31,522 nucleotides of DNA from Streptomyces roseochromogenus subsp. oscitans DS 12.976 (GTDB taxonomy: Bacteria > Actinomycetota > Actinomycetes > Streptomycetales > Streptomycetaceae). Location of the stretch: positions 7,422,358 to 7,453,879 of the forward strand of contig NZ_CM002285.1 in the NCBI RefSeq assembly GCF_000497445.1. Direction: 5' to 3'. Positions within the stretch are counted from its first letter, which is position 1. The number at the start of each line of letters is the position of its first letter. The position numbers and the translations under genes were made by a program. The notes beneath the pieces were generated by a model. That model worked only from the letters and a program-made list of their open reading frames with translations, did no database searches and was not told the origin of the DNA. Shown piece by piece: positions 9,194 through 16,198 of this stretch.

Positions 9194-10198
9194 ATGTCTC
9201 TGTCAGGGGTGTGCGTGACGGCCGTCGAATCCCGTCCTGGGGGCACCTCCCAGGCCCTTAAGGCACTGGGGGAGGGCGTGCTGGGTGGTGCGAGCCAGAG
9301 CCCGGTTCACCGGCCGTTCGGGGCCCGTGTCAAGGCGTTCGTGGCGCTGACCAAGCCACGGATCATCGAGCTGCTGCTCATCACCACCGTTCCGGTGATG
9401 TTCCTCGCACAGCAGGGTGTGCCCGACCTGAAGCTGGTCCTGCTGACCTGCGTCGGCGGCTACCTCTCGGCGGGCGGCGCCAACGCGCTGAACATGTACA
9501 TCGACCGGGACATCGACGCCCTGATGGACCGCACCGCGCAGCGGCCGCTGGTGACCGGCATGGTCAGCCCGCGCGAGTGCCTGGCCTTCGGCATCACCCT
9601 CGCGGTCGTCTCGACGCTGCTCTTCGGCCTCACCGTCAACTGGCTGAGCGCCTGGCTCTCACTCGGCGCACTCCTCTTCTATGTGGTCGTCTACACGATG
9701 ATCCTCAAGCGGCGTACGTCGCAGAACATCGTGTGGGGCGGCATCGCGGGATGCATGCCCGTGCTCATCGGCTGGTCGGCCGTGACGGACTCGCTTTCCT
9801 GGGCGCCGGTCATCCTCTTCATGGTGATCTTCTTCTGGACCCCGCCGCACTACTGGCCGCTGTCCATGAAGGTCAAGGAGGACTACGCGCGCGTGGGCGT
9901 GCCGATGCTGCCGGTCATCGCTTCCAACAAGGTCGTCGCCCAGCAGATCGTCATCTACAGCTGGGTGATGGTCGCCGTCTCCCTGCTCCTCACCCCGCTC
10001 GGCTACACCGGCTGGTTCTACACGGCCGTCGCGCTGGCCGCCGGCGGATGGTGGCTGTGGGAGGCGCACTCGCTGCAGAACCGGGCCAAGGCCGAGGTCA
10101 CCGGCGCGAAGCTGAAGGAGATGCGGCTGTTCCACTGGTCGATCACCTACGTCTCGCTGCTGTTCGTGGCGATCGCGGTGGACCCGTTCCTGCGCTGA
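9194..10198 (+). CDS. ctaB: Protoheme IX farnesyltransferase (heme O synthase)
   Basis: Integral membrane prenyltransferase of the UbiA superfamily that adds a farnesyl group to heme B, giving heme O, the substrate of CtaA encoded at 11930-12940. The 334 residues include several hydrophobic helices. The polyprenyl-diphosphate site [20 protein letters not shown] lies near 101-120 and the second conserved loop [12 protein letters not shown] near 168-179. [15 protein letters not shown] near residue 53 opens the family core. ATG 9194 has GGGGAGG 9 bases upstream; a GTG at 9215 could also start the protein. Residues about 15-30 are encoded by a hairpin-forming repeat, so the N-terminus may differ from relatives. 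Confidence 0.95.
   Translation: MSLSGVCVTAVESRPGGTSQALKALGEGVLGGASQSPVHRPFGARVKAFVALTKPRIIELLLITTVPVMFLAQQGVPDLKLVLLTCVGGYLSAGGANALNMYIDRDIDALMDRTAQRPLVTGMVSPRECLAFGITLAVVSTLLFGLTVNWLSAWLSLGALLFYVVVYTMILKRRTSQNIVWGGIAGCMPVLIGWSAVTDSLSWAPVILFMVIFFWTPPHYWPLSMKVKEDYARVGVPMLPVIASNKVVAQQIVIYSWVMVAVSLLLTPLGYTGWFYTAVALAAGGWWLWEAHSLQNRAKAEVTGAKLKEMRLFHWSITYVSLLFVAIAVDPFLR
9236..9282 (+). repeat. Imperfect palindromic repeat inside the ctaB N-terminal coding region
   Basis: GGGGGCACCTCCCAG, a CCCTTAAGGC centre and CTGGGGGAGGGCGTGC form a roughly symmetric element. From memory this looks like the short GGGGGCACCTCCCA/TGGGGGAGG palindromic repeats common between Streptomyces genes. Here it is translated as a Gly/Ala/Leu-rich stretch before the first membrane helix. 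Assignment to a repeat family is by recall only. Confidence 0.5.
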
Positions 10199-10232
10199 CG
10201 TATGTCACAGGAACCCGCTCTCGCCAGCCGAT

Positions 10233-10256
10233 CTACTCGTGAGTAGCATCCTGGTC
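10233..10256 (+). promoter_or_regulatory. Leaderless promoter with overlapping 14-bp palindrome
   Basis: CTACTC-GT-GAGTAG (10233-10246) is a perfect palindrome that runs into a -10-like TAGCAT (10244-10249). The -10 ends seven bases before the ATG at 10257, the spacing of leaderless actinobacterial transcripts, and there is no Shine-Dalgarno. No good -35 is visible. Confidence 0.45.
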
Positions 10257-10577
10257 ATGGCAGACACGCAGCAGGTTGACGCGAGGGCCGAGCGCAAGGT
10301 GGCCAAGCTCGCCCGGGAGATCAGCGCCTTCGCCAAGGCGCACGGCGGCGCCGAGGGCCAGGTCGCCCACATCGGCGAGCGCGGCGCCCGCATCGTCCTC
10401 GTCGGCGAGGACGGCGGCTGGGGCGACCTGGTGGCTCCCAGCACCGAGATCGCCGAGAAGGCGGTGGAGAAGTCCGGCATCACCGTCCACGAGTCCTTCG
10501 ACGGCGAGTTCGCGGCGAAGGTGAAGACGGGGCCGTACGAGTGGAAGCGGATGGCCGGCATTCAGATCGGTGGCTGA
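10257..10577 (+). CDS. Small conserved-looking unknown protein
   Basis: 106 residues, no domain that I recognise. The first third is Lys/Ala/Glu-rich and probably helical (ERKVAKLAREISAFAKAHGG); the middle, GERGARIVLVGEDGGWGDLVAP, looks like a beta-hairpin-containing soluble fold; the end is YEWKRMAGIQIGG. No signal peptide, membrane helix or cysteine. Codon use has the strong third-position GC of a true gene. ATG 10257 is chosen over an in-frame GTG at 10239 because a -10-like box sits seven bases before it. It lies 58 bases after ctaB, possibly with its own promoter. From memory a similar protein follows ctaB in other Streptomyces. Function unknown. Confidence 0.75.
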   Translation: MADTQQVDARAERKVAKLAREISAFAKAHGGAEGQVAHIGERGARIVLVGEDGGWGDLVAPSTEIAEKAVEKSGITVHESFDGEFAAKVKTGPYEWKRMAGIQIGG

Positions 10578-10591
10578 GCAGCGGGGCTGAA

Positions 10592-10705
10592 GGGGGCGCG
10601 GGGCTGTATCGATATGCGGCTCCGCCGGGACGGGGGTCCCCCCGGGTTCGAGCGAAGCCGAGAATTCGGGGGAGCGATCAACCACAACGGACCGACAGCC
10701 GCCGA
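10592..10705. repeat. Composite dispersed repeats, one apparently inserted in another
   Basis: 10592-10626 (GGGCGCGGGGCTGTATCGAT, then ATGCGGCTCCGCCG) and 10674-10705 (GCGATCAACCACAACGGACC and following) look like the two halves of one very common Streptomyces intergenic repeat. Between them at 10631-10674 lies a second palindromic repeat (GGGGGTCCCCCCG, then TTCGAGCGAAGCCGAGA, then GGGGGAG) that recurs at 14827-14867. No gene is seen between 10578 and 10791. The family assignment rests on memory; the recurrence inside this window is direct. Confidence 0.7.
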
Positions 10706-10791
10706 ACTACGAGCAGTCCCGAGCTCATCCGCGACCTCTCACCCGGTTCACCCGTTAGGCCGTGCATGCCAGCGCACGCGGGGAGCCTCGG

Positions 10792-11904
10792 ATGATCGAA
10801 ACGCCGTCCCTCGTGGACCAGTACTGCCACGGCGTACTGCGGACTGAACTGGGCCTCGGCACCTTCGAGGCCCAACTCGCTCACACCGAGGGCCCACCGG
10901 CCCCCGGCACCACGCTCTTCGACACCCAGACGGGATTCGCCGTACGGCGCTGGTGTCCGCCCCTGCTCGGCCTGGAACCGCACTGCGCGCCCGCCCGCTA
11001 TCTGGCCCGGCGCCGCGAACTGGGCGTCCTGGAAGCGGGCCGCAGGCTGCTGCGCGGCAGCGGCATCACCACGTATCTCGTCGACACCGGCCTGCCCGGC
11101 GACCTCACCGGCCCCACGGAGATGGCCTGCGACGGAGCCGCCGAGGCCCGCGAGATCGTCCGGCTCGAACTGCTCGCGGAGCAGGTCGCCGACACCTCCG
11201 GCACCGTCAAGTCCTTCCTGGCCAACCTCGCCGAGTCCGTACACGGTGCCGCCGCGAACGCGGTCGCCTTCACCTCCGTCGCGGGCCTCAGACACGGCCT
11301 GGCCCTCGCGCCCGAGCCACCGGGGCCGGGGGAGGTGCGGGGCGCGGCGGGCCGCTGGCTGGCCGGGCGGCGGGTCGGCGGGGCGCTCACGGACCCCGTG
11401 CTGCTACGGCACCTGCTGTGGATCGCCGTAGCCTCGGGCCTGCCCCTCCAACTGCACGCCGGGCTCGGCGAGCCGGGCTCCCGCATCGACCGCACCGACC
11501 CCGTGCTGCTCTCCGACTTCGTGCGGGCGACGGCCGGCCTCGGCACCGATCTGATCCTGCTGCACGGCTACCCGTACCACCGCCACGCCGCCCACCTGGC
11601 CGGAGTCTTCCCGCACGTCTACACCGACTCCGGCGCCGCGCTCGTCCGCACCGGCGCCCGCGCGGCCACCGTCCTCGCCGAGATCCTGGAGCTGGCCCCC
11701 TTCGGCAAGATCCTCTTCTCCACCGGCGCCCACGGCCTGCCCGAACTGCACGTCGTCGGCGCCCGCCTGTTCCGTGAGGCCCTGGGCCGGGTCCTGGGGA
11801 CCTGGGTCGCCGACGGCGCCTGGTCCCTGGAGGACGGGCAGCGGGTGGCCCGGATGGTCGCGGCGGGCAACGCCCGCCGGGTGTACGGGCTGAGCGGCGC
11901 CTGA
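10792..11904 (+). CDS. Amidohydrolase-family protein related to the FluG N-terminal domain
   Basis: About 370 residues, predicted TIM-barrel metal-dependent hydrolase (amidohydrolase 2 type). Visible family points are DQYCHG near residue 9-14 with the first histidine, LPLQLHAGLGEPGSRIDRTDP near 218-238, LLHGYPYHRHAAHLAGVFPHVYTDSGA near 256-282, and FSTGAHGLPE near 305-314. LQLHAGLG and LLHGYPYHR resemble the amidohydrolase half of fungal FluG and of glutamine-synthetase fusions, but no synthetase domain is present. The substrate is unknown. ATG 10792 has GGGGAG 7 bases upstream and is preferred to a GTG at 10762. It converges on ctaA with 25 bases between and no obvious terminator. Confidence 0.8.
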   Translation: MIETPSLVDQYCHGVLRTELGLGTFEAQLAHTEGPPAPGTTLFDTQTGFAVRRWCPPLLGLEPHCAPARYLARRRELGVLEAGRRLLRGSGITTYLVDTGLPGDLTGPTEMACDGAAEAREIVRLELLAEQVADTSGTVKSFLANLAESVHGAAANAVAFTSVAGLRHGLALAPEPPGPGEVRGAAGRWLAGRRVGGALTDPVLLRHLLWIAVASGLPLQLHAGLGEPGSRIDRTDPVLLSDFVRATAGLGTDLILLHGYPYHRHAAHLAGVFPHVYTDSGAALVRTGARAATVLAEILELAPFGKILFSTGAHGLPELHVVGARLFREALGRVLGTWVADGAWSLEDGQRVARMVAAGNARRVYGLSGA

Positions 11905-11929
11905 CGCACCGGCTGAGCCGCCGCAGGGG

Positions 11930-12940
11930 TTACGCGCGCGTGCCCACCGTCACCTCGGCCGAGGGGCCGGGCAGGTCCAGGGTGGCGTCCGGGCGTTCGC
12001 GCAGCGACAGCAGCACCCGCAGCACGCCGATCCACACCAGGCAGGAGCCGAGCATGTGAAGGCCGACCATGGCCTCGGGCAGGTGCGTGAAGTACTGGAC
12101 GTACCCGATGACGCCCTGGGCGAGCAGGATCACGAAGAGGTCCCTGGTGCGGTCCAGCGGCCCCTTGGGGGCGTCGACCGCTTTGAGGACGAACCACAGG
12201 GCGAAGGTGAGGGTCACCACGATCCAGGCGAACACGGAGTGCAGCTTGGCGACGGTCTCCCAGTCGATCGGGATGCGCTTGACGTCGCTGGAGTCGCCCG
12301 CGTGCGGGCCCGCGCCGGTGACGATCGTGCCGGCCGTGATCAGCAGGGCGGAGGCGACGACGAGGAACCACACCAGCTGCTGCACGGCCTTGCCGACCAG
12401 CGGCCGGGGCACACCGTCGCCCTCACGGGTGCGCTGCCACATCACCCCGGCGACCGTGATCAGCGCCGTCGCCAGCAGGAAGTGCGCCGCGACCGTGTAC
12501 GGGTTGAGGCCCACGAGCACCACGATGCCGCCGAGGATCGCGTTGCCCATCACCAGCCAGAACTGCGCCCAGCCCAGCCGGGTCAGGCTGCGCCGGTACG
12601 GCTTCTGGGAGCGGGCGGCGATGATCGCCCAGCCGACCGCGGCGCACAGCACGTACGTCAGCATGCGATTGCCGAACTCGATCGCGCTGTGATAGCTCAG
12701 CGCGTTCGTCGGGGTCAGCGAGCCGTCGGTGCACTCCGGCCAGGTCGGGCAGCCGAGGCCTGAGCCGGTCAGGCGTACGGCGCCGCCGGTGCCGACGATG
12801 ACCACGGACATCACGAGCGCGGCGAGGGCGGCCCGCTGGACGGTCCTCGACTGCGGGGTCCAGCGTGCGGCGATGAAGGCGAGCGGGTTGCGCAGAGCCG
12901 TGGCGGCGTCGGCGGGGTTCAGCTTGGGCACGCGCACCAT
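11930..12940 (-). CDS. ctaA: Heme A synthase (COX15/CtaA family)
   Basis: Membrane monooxygenase that converts heme O to heme A for aa3-type cytochrome oxidase. 336 residues with about eight hydrophobic helices. Conserved histidines appear in SYHSAIEFGNRM, VAAHFLLATAL, VAKLHSVFAW and VGLHMLGS. The first outer loop has the cysteine pair GLGCPTWPEC, as in Bacillus-type CtaA. Start ATG 12940 (MVRVPKL) is chosen because residues before it look like untranslated sequence. There is no Shine-Dalgarno; TACGAT overlaps the ATG and stands seven bases before an in-frame GTG at 12931, so a leaderless start at that GTG is an alternative. It lies 47 bases downstream of the ABC exporter genes on the same strand. 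Confidence 0.93.
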   Translation of the reverse strand: MVRVPKLNPADAATALRNPLAFIAARWTPQSRTVQRAALAALVMSVVIVGTGGAVRLTGSGLGCPTWPECTDGSLTPTNALSYHSAIEFGNRMLTYVLCAAVGWAIIAARSQKPYRRSLTRLGWAQFWLVMGNAILGGIVVLVGLNPYTVAAHFLLATALITVAGVMWQRTREGDGVPRPLVGKAVQQLVWFLVVASALLITAGTIVTGAGPHAGDSSDVKRIPIDWETVAKLHSVFAWIVVTLTFALWFVLKAVDAPKGPLDRTRDLFVILLAQGVIGYVQYFTHLPEAMVGLHMLGSCLVWIGVLRVLLSLRERPDATLDLPGPSAEVTVGTRA

Positions 12941-12987
12941 CGTATGCCGCCGCTTGTGCACGCGTTCACGAGGGTCCTGCCGTGCCC

Positions 12988-13776
12988 TCACTCCCAGCGG
13001 AAGAGCCTTCCCGCCGCCGCGAGACCGACGACCGCCCACACCGCGAGGATCCCCAGGTCACCCCAGGGCATCCCGGCGCCGTGCTGCAGCACGGCCCGCA
13101 GGCCGTCCGAGAGCGCGGAGATGGGCAGCAGCCCCAGCACGTGCTGGGCGGCCGGGCCGAACTTGTCCAGCGGCACGATGACACCGCCGCCGACGAGCAG
13201 CAGCAGGAAGACGAGGTTCGCGGCGGCCAGCGTCGCCTCCGCCTTCAGGGTGCCCGCCATCAGCAGGCCGAGCCCGGAGAAGGCGGCGGTACCGAGGACG
13301 AGGAGGAGCAGGACGGCGGCGACGCTTGTCAATGTTCCAGCGCCGTGCGGGGACCAGCCCAGGGCGAAGGCGATCGCCGTCAGCAGGACGACCTGGAGAA
13401 CCTCGGTGACCAGCACGGACGCCGTCTTGGCGGTCATCAGGCCCCAGCGGGGCAGCGGTGAGGAGGCGAGCCGCTTGAGCACGCCGTAGCGGCGCTCGAA
13501 GCCGGTCGCGATGGCCTGCCCGGTGAACGCCGTCGACATCACCGCGAGGGCCAGGATGCCGGGGGTGAGGAAGTCCACCGCCTTGCCCTTGCCGGTGTCG
13601 ACGATGTCCACGGAGCTGAAGAGCGCCAGCAGCAGCGTCGGGATGACGACCGTCAGCAGCAGCTGCTCGCCGTTGCGCAGCAGCATCCTGGTCTCCAGCA
13701 CCGCCTGTGCCGCGATCATGCGGGGCAGGGGCGCCGCGCCCGGCTGCGGGGAGTAGGTACCCGTGGCGGTGGTCAT
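12988..13776 (-). CDS. ABC-2 type transporter permease (DrrB-like)
   Basis: Membrane half of an ABC exporter, 262 residues, six predicted helices, with the ABC-2 pattern: first helix LLLTVVIPTLLLALFSS, a loop, then FLTPGILALAVMSTAFTGQAIATGFERRYGVLKRLASSPLPR near residues 70-112, where the E-R-x-x-G-x-L-x-R-L-x-x-x-P motif is clear. ATG 13776 (MTTATGTYS) has AAGGAG 8 bases upstream and overlaps the stop of a 31-codon micro-ORF. Paired with the ATPase at 13865-14788. It lies beside ctaA and the suf operon, and similar pairs are often annotated as drug or antibiotic exporters, but its substrate cannot be read. Confidence 0.88.
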   Translation of the reverse strand: MTTATGTYSPQPGAAPLPRMIAAQAVLETRMLLRNGEQLLLTVVIPTLLLALFSSVDIVDTGKGKAVDFLTPGILALAVMSTAFTGQAIATGFERRYGVLKRLASSPLPRWGLMTAKTASVLVTEVLQVVLLTAIAFALGWSPHGAGTLTSVAAVLLLLVLGTAAFSGLGLLMAGTLKAEATLAAANLVFLLLLVGGGVIVPLDKFGPAAQHVLGLLPISALSDGLRAVLQHGAGMPWGDLGILAVWAVVGLAAAGRLFRWE

Positions 13777-13868
13777 GAGCGCAACTCCTTGCCTGTGAGC
13801 TCCAGGCAGTGCTTTCCCGGGGGACAACCCCCGGACCCCCGGCCGATCTCCGGGTGAGCCGGAATCAT
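13773..13868 (-). CDS. 31-codon micro-ORF in a duplicated gene junction, coupled at both ends
   Basis: The ATG overlaps the ATPase stop (ATGA at 13865-13868) and the TGA overlaps the permease ATG (13773-13776). Its last ten residues (LELTGKELRS) repeat the C-terminus of the ATPase because a 33-bp segment is duplicated here. The first part is encoded by a CCGGGGG-hairpin sequence. Probably it keeps ribosomes moving from the ATPase to the permease rather than making a useful peptide. Translation is inference. Confidence 0.4.
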   Translation of the reverse strand: MIPAHPEIGRGSGGCPPGKHCLELTGKELRS

Positions 13869-13897
13869 GAACGCAACTCCTTGCCTGTGAGCTCCAG
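13773..13897. repeat. 33-bp direct repeat flanking a palindromic insert at the ABC gene junction
   Basis: 13773-13805 and 13865-13897 match at 32 of 33 positions. Each copy holds the ATPase 3' end, the AAGGAG ribosome binding site and ATGA. The 59 bases between them include CCGGGGG-ACAA-CCCCCGG (13817-13834), of a type I recall as a common Streptomyces repeat. Removing one copy plus the insert would restore a simple ATGA overlap of ATPase and permease. Confidence 0.85.
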
Positions 13898-14788
13898 AAA
13901 AACGTCCTCCAGCGTGTGCCGCTCCACCGAGATCCGGTCCGGCATCACGCCGTGCTGGGCGCACCACGAGGTCACGGTGGCCAGCAGCTGCGGGTCGACC
14001 CTGCCGACGACGCGGTAGCTGCCCGGGGTCAGCTCGGCGGCCGTGCAGTTGGCCGGGAGCGCCTTCAGCAGGGAGCCCACGTCGAGGCCGGGGCGGCCGG
14101 TGAAGCGCAGGGTGTTCTCGGCGCCGCCCTTGCACAGCTCCTCCGGGGAGCCCTGAGCGATGACCCGGCCGCCGTCGATGATCGCCACGTCGTCGGCGAG
14201 CTGCTCGGCCTCCTCCATGTAGTGGGTGGTGAGGATCACCGAGACGCCGTCGGCGCGCAGGTCCTTCACCAGGTCCCAGGTGGCCCGGCGGGCCTGCGGG
14301 TCGAGCCCGGCGGTCGGCTCGTCGAGGAAGACCAGCTCCGGGCGCCCTACGACGGCCATGGCGAGCGCGAGCCGCTGCTGCTGTCCGCCGGACAGCCGCC
14401 GGTAGGAGGTACGTCCGCAGGAGCCGAGCCCGAGCCGCTCGATCAGCGCGTCCACGTCCAGTGGTTGCGCGTGCAGCTTGGCCACGTGCCTGAGCATCTC
14501 GTCGGCCCGGGCGCCGGAGTAGACGCCGCCGGACTGGAGCATCACACCGATACGGGGCCGCAGCTCGGCGGACTGGCGCACCGGGTCGAGGCTCAGGACG
14601 CGCACCGTGCCGGCATCCGGCTTCCGGTACCCCTCGCAGGTCTCGACCGTGGTCGTCTTCCCCGCTCCGTTCGGACCGAGTACGGCGGTCACGCCGGCCT
14701 CGGCCACCAGGTCGAGGCCGTCCACCGCGGTCTTCGTTCCGTACCGCTTCACCAGGGCCTGGACCTGGACCACGGGCTCACTTCGCAT
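13865..14788 (-). CDS. ABC exporter ATP-binding protein (DrrA-like)
   Basis: Cytoplasmic ATPase of the exporter, 307 residues, of the DrrA/daunorubicin-resistance type. Walker A GPNGAGKTT near residues 38-46, signature LSGGQQQRLALAMA near 134-147, Walker B LVFLDEPTAGLD near 155-166, and the H-loop TTHYMEEAEQLAD near 187-199. The C-terminal part ends RHTLEDVFLELTGKELRS, as in the family. The start is ATG 14788: a longer frame reaches 14887 but runs through a dispersed repeat. TAGACT (minus strand, 14802-14797) lies 8 bases before this ATG and no Shine-Dalgarno is seen, which suggests leaderless translation. Confidence 0.92.
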   Translation of the reverse strand: MRSEPVVQVQALVKRYGTKTAVDGLDLVAEAGVTAVLGPNGAGKTTTVETCEGYRKPDAGTVRVLSLDPVRQSAELRPRIGVMLQSGGVYSGARADEMLRHVAKLHAQPLDVDALIERLGLGSCGRTSYRRLSGGQQQRLALAMAVVGRPELVFLDEPTAGLDPQARRATWDLVKDLRADGVSVILTTHYMEEAEQLADDVAIIDGGRVIAQGSPEELCKGGAENTLRFTGRPGLDVGSLLKALPANCTAAELTPGSYRVVGRVDPQLLATVTSWCAQHGVMPDRISVERHTLEDVFLELTGKELRS

Positions 14789-14819
14789 GGGTCCAGAGTC
14801 TAGGGAGAGCCTGGTCCGC

Positions 14820-15095
14820 TCAGACGTGGGGGTCCCCCCGCTCGAGCGGAGCCGAGAGTGGGGGAGGGTGCGGGAACTCCTCCCCACGGGGACGGTGCAG
14901 GGGCAGCCACCGCTCCGCGTAGGCCACCGCGTCCGCCACCGGAAACAGCCGTACGTCCGCCGCGCCCACGCTGCCGCGCAGGACGGGCCGGTCCCGCTCG
15001 AAGTCGTGCCCCAGCTCGTCGAACCGGTCGGAGCTGATCGACACCTCGATCACCCGCTCCCAGCCACCTCCGGGAGCGGGCCGGCCGACCGCCAC
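14820..15095 (-). CDS. Small unknown ORF whose C-terminus is encoded by a repeat
   Basis: 91 residues from GTG 15095. The part up to about residue 74 has strong third-position GC and an ordinary protein look (ERVIEVSISSDRFDELGHDF, SVGAADVRLFPVADAVAYAERWLPLH). The last 15 residues are encoded by the palindromic repeat at 14827-14867. Upstream the frame stays open for roughly 20 more codons with protein-like composition until the repeat starting about 15136, and no good start or ribosome binding site is seen. It could be the remnant of a larger gene cut at both ends by repeats, or a small real gene. No family recognised. Confidence 0.45.
   Translation of the reverse strand: MAVGRPAPGGGWERVIEVSISSDRFDELGHDFERDRPVLRGSVGAADVRLFPVADAVAYAERWLPLHRPRGEEFPHPPPLSAPLERGDPHV
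14827..14867. repeat. Dispersed palindromic repeat, second copy
   Basis: TGGGGGTCCCCCCG, CTCGAGCGGAGCCGAGA and GTGGGGGAGG match the element at 10631-10674 in order and spacing with a few differences. Its ends can pair (CCCCC with GGGGG), and its centre holds GCTCGAGC. I recall it as abundant in Streptomyces genomes. Confidence 0.8.
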
Positions 15096-15135
15096 GCGGA
15101 TGGCGGTGCCGGCCCGCGTCTCGCTGCCGGTCGGT

Positions 15136-15215
15136 GAAAACCAGCCCGTCCGGCGTTTGAGGACGAGGCCCGCTCAGGGCCCAAGCGGGGGCCTGGGGGG
15201 CGGCAGCCCCCAGAC
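15136..15215. repeat. Dispersed intergenic repeat with two hairpins
   Basis: It starts with CCAGCCCGTCCGGCGTTTGA at 15141 and contains GGCCC-N5-GGGCC (15167-15181) and CTGGGGG-N7-CCCCCAG (15193-15213). I recognise it from memory as one of the most frequent Streptomyces intergenic repeats. It may stop transcription reaching the suf promoter region from upstream. Confidence 0.75.
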
Positions 15216-15372
15216 GGTCCGTGGGGTTCGGGTTGATGTCGTGAACGCCGCTCTAGCTTGTCGGAGGGGGTGTCGGCATGGTTCGCGAGTCTTTCGGACG
15301 AGCCCGCGTGGCGCTACTGAATTGCCTGCTCAGGGCCATGCCGAATGATCGATCAAAGATCGTTTCCGCAGG

Positions 15373-15391
15373 TCAGATTAGGTATGCCTAA
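15373..15391 (+). promoter_or_regulatory. Iron-box-like site (IdeR/DmdR1 type) upstream of sufR
   Basis: TCAGATTAGGTATGCCTAA contains TTAGG-TATG-CCTAA (15378-15391), the same arms and spacing as the inner half of the DtxR/IdeR/DmdR1 consensus as I recall it (TTAGGTTAGGCTCACCTAA); 13 of 19 positions agree. It lies 37 bases upstream of the sufR -35. Iron-dependent control of Fe-S assembly would make sense but is inference. A CGATC-AAA-GATCG palindrome sits at 15350-15362. Nothing else was recognised in 15216-15427. Confidence 0.45.
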
Positions 15392-15427
15392 GTGACGCAG
15401 GGCACCGCCCGATGATCCGTACGGCGC

Positions 15428-15464
15428 TTGTCAGGCCACGAAGAATTACGCAACAATGGCGTTG
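15428..15464 (+). promoter_or_regulatory. sufR leaderless promoter with SufR-type operator CAAC-N6-GTTG
   Basis: -35 TTGTCA (15428-15433), 18-base spacer, -10 AACAAT (15452-15457), then six bases to GTG 15464. CAAC-AATGGC-GTTG (15451-15464) covers the -10 and the first base of the start codon. CAAC-N6-GTTG is, as I recall, the site bound by cyanobacterial SufR. Bound repressor would block the promoter directly, so sufR and the downstream suf genes would be autoregulated. Confidence 0.7.
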
Positions 15465-16198
15465 TGAAAAACGTCGGCGAGGCTCGGGAGACCCCCCTGG
15501 GGGCCCCGCAGGAGGAACTCGCGACCGGTGAGCGCTCCACGCGCAACCGCGTCGCGCGATCCATCCTGGACCACGGCCCGTCGACGGTCGCCGAACTCGC
15601 CGGCCGGCTGGGGCTGACCCAGGCGGCCGTCCGGCGCCATCTGGACGCGCTGGTCGCCGACGACGTCGTGGAGGCCCGGGAGCAGCGGGTGTACGGCACG
15701 CGTACGCGCGGCCGCCCCGCCAAGGTCTTCGCGCTCACCGACTGCGGCCGCGACGCCTTTGACCAGTCGTACGACAAGCTCGCCGCGGACGCGCTCCGCT
15801 GGATCGCCGAGCAGGGCGGTGGCCCCGACGCGGTCGCCGCCTTCGCCCGCGCCCGGATCGCCGCCCAGGCGAGCGCCTACCGCAAGGCGATCGAGGCCGT
15901 CACTCCGGACAAGCGCGCCGAAGCGCTGGCCAAGGCCTTGAGCGTCGACGGGTACGCTGCTACGGCGCGCACCGCACCGGTCGGCGAGCAGCTGTGCCAG
16001 CACCACTGCCCGGTCGCCCATGTCGCGGAGCAGTTCCCGCAGCTGTGCGAGGCGGAGACGGAGATCTTCGCCGAGCTGCTGGGCACCCACGTCCAGCGAC
16101 TGGCGACCATCGCGCACGGCGACGGCGTCTGCACGACGTTCATCCCCAAGACATCCACTGACGCACCTGCAAGCACGGCCGGGAGGAACCCCGCATGA
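15464..16198 (+). CDS. sufR: SufR family iron-sulfur transcriptional repressor
   Basis: DNA-binding repressor of Fe-S cluster assembly genes, 244 residues. A winged helix lies near residues 20-90 ([34 protein letters not shown]; wing [17 protein letters not shown]). The C-terminal cysteines expected to hold the cluster are in [24 protein letters not shown] near 175-198 and GDGVCTTF near 220-227. Start GTG 15464 (MKNVGEARE) is preferred over GTG 15428 because the latter lies within the -35 and the site at 15464 has leaderless spacing. Its stop overlaps the sufB start (ATGA), so regulator and assembly genes are co-translated. Known family logic: the holo form represses and cluster loss derepresses. 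Confidence 0.93.
   Translation: MKNVGEARETPLGAPQEELATGERSTRNRVARSILDHGPSTVAELAGRLGLTQAAVRRHLDALVADDVVEAREQRVYGTRTRGRPAKVFALTDCGRDAFDQSYDKLAADALRWIAEQGGGPDAVAAFARARIAAQASAYRKAIEAVTPDKRAEALAKALSVDGYAATARTAPVGEQLCQHHCPVAHVAEQFPQLCEAETEIFAELLGTHVQRLATIAHGDGVCTTFIPKTSTDAPASTAGRNPA

Noticed and set aside
10741..10765. PHO box before the amidohydrolase (two TCACCCG units)
   Set aside because: The units are 9 bases apart rather than 11 and the match is poor.
14789..14887. N-terminal extension of the ABC ATPase
   Set aside because: It would be encoded by a dispersed repeat; the family starts near ATG 14788.
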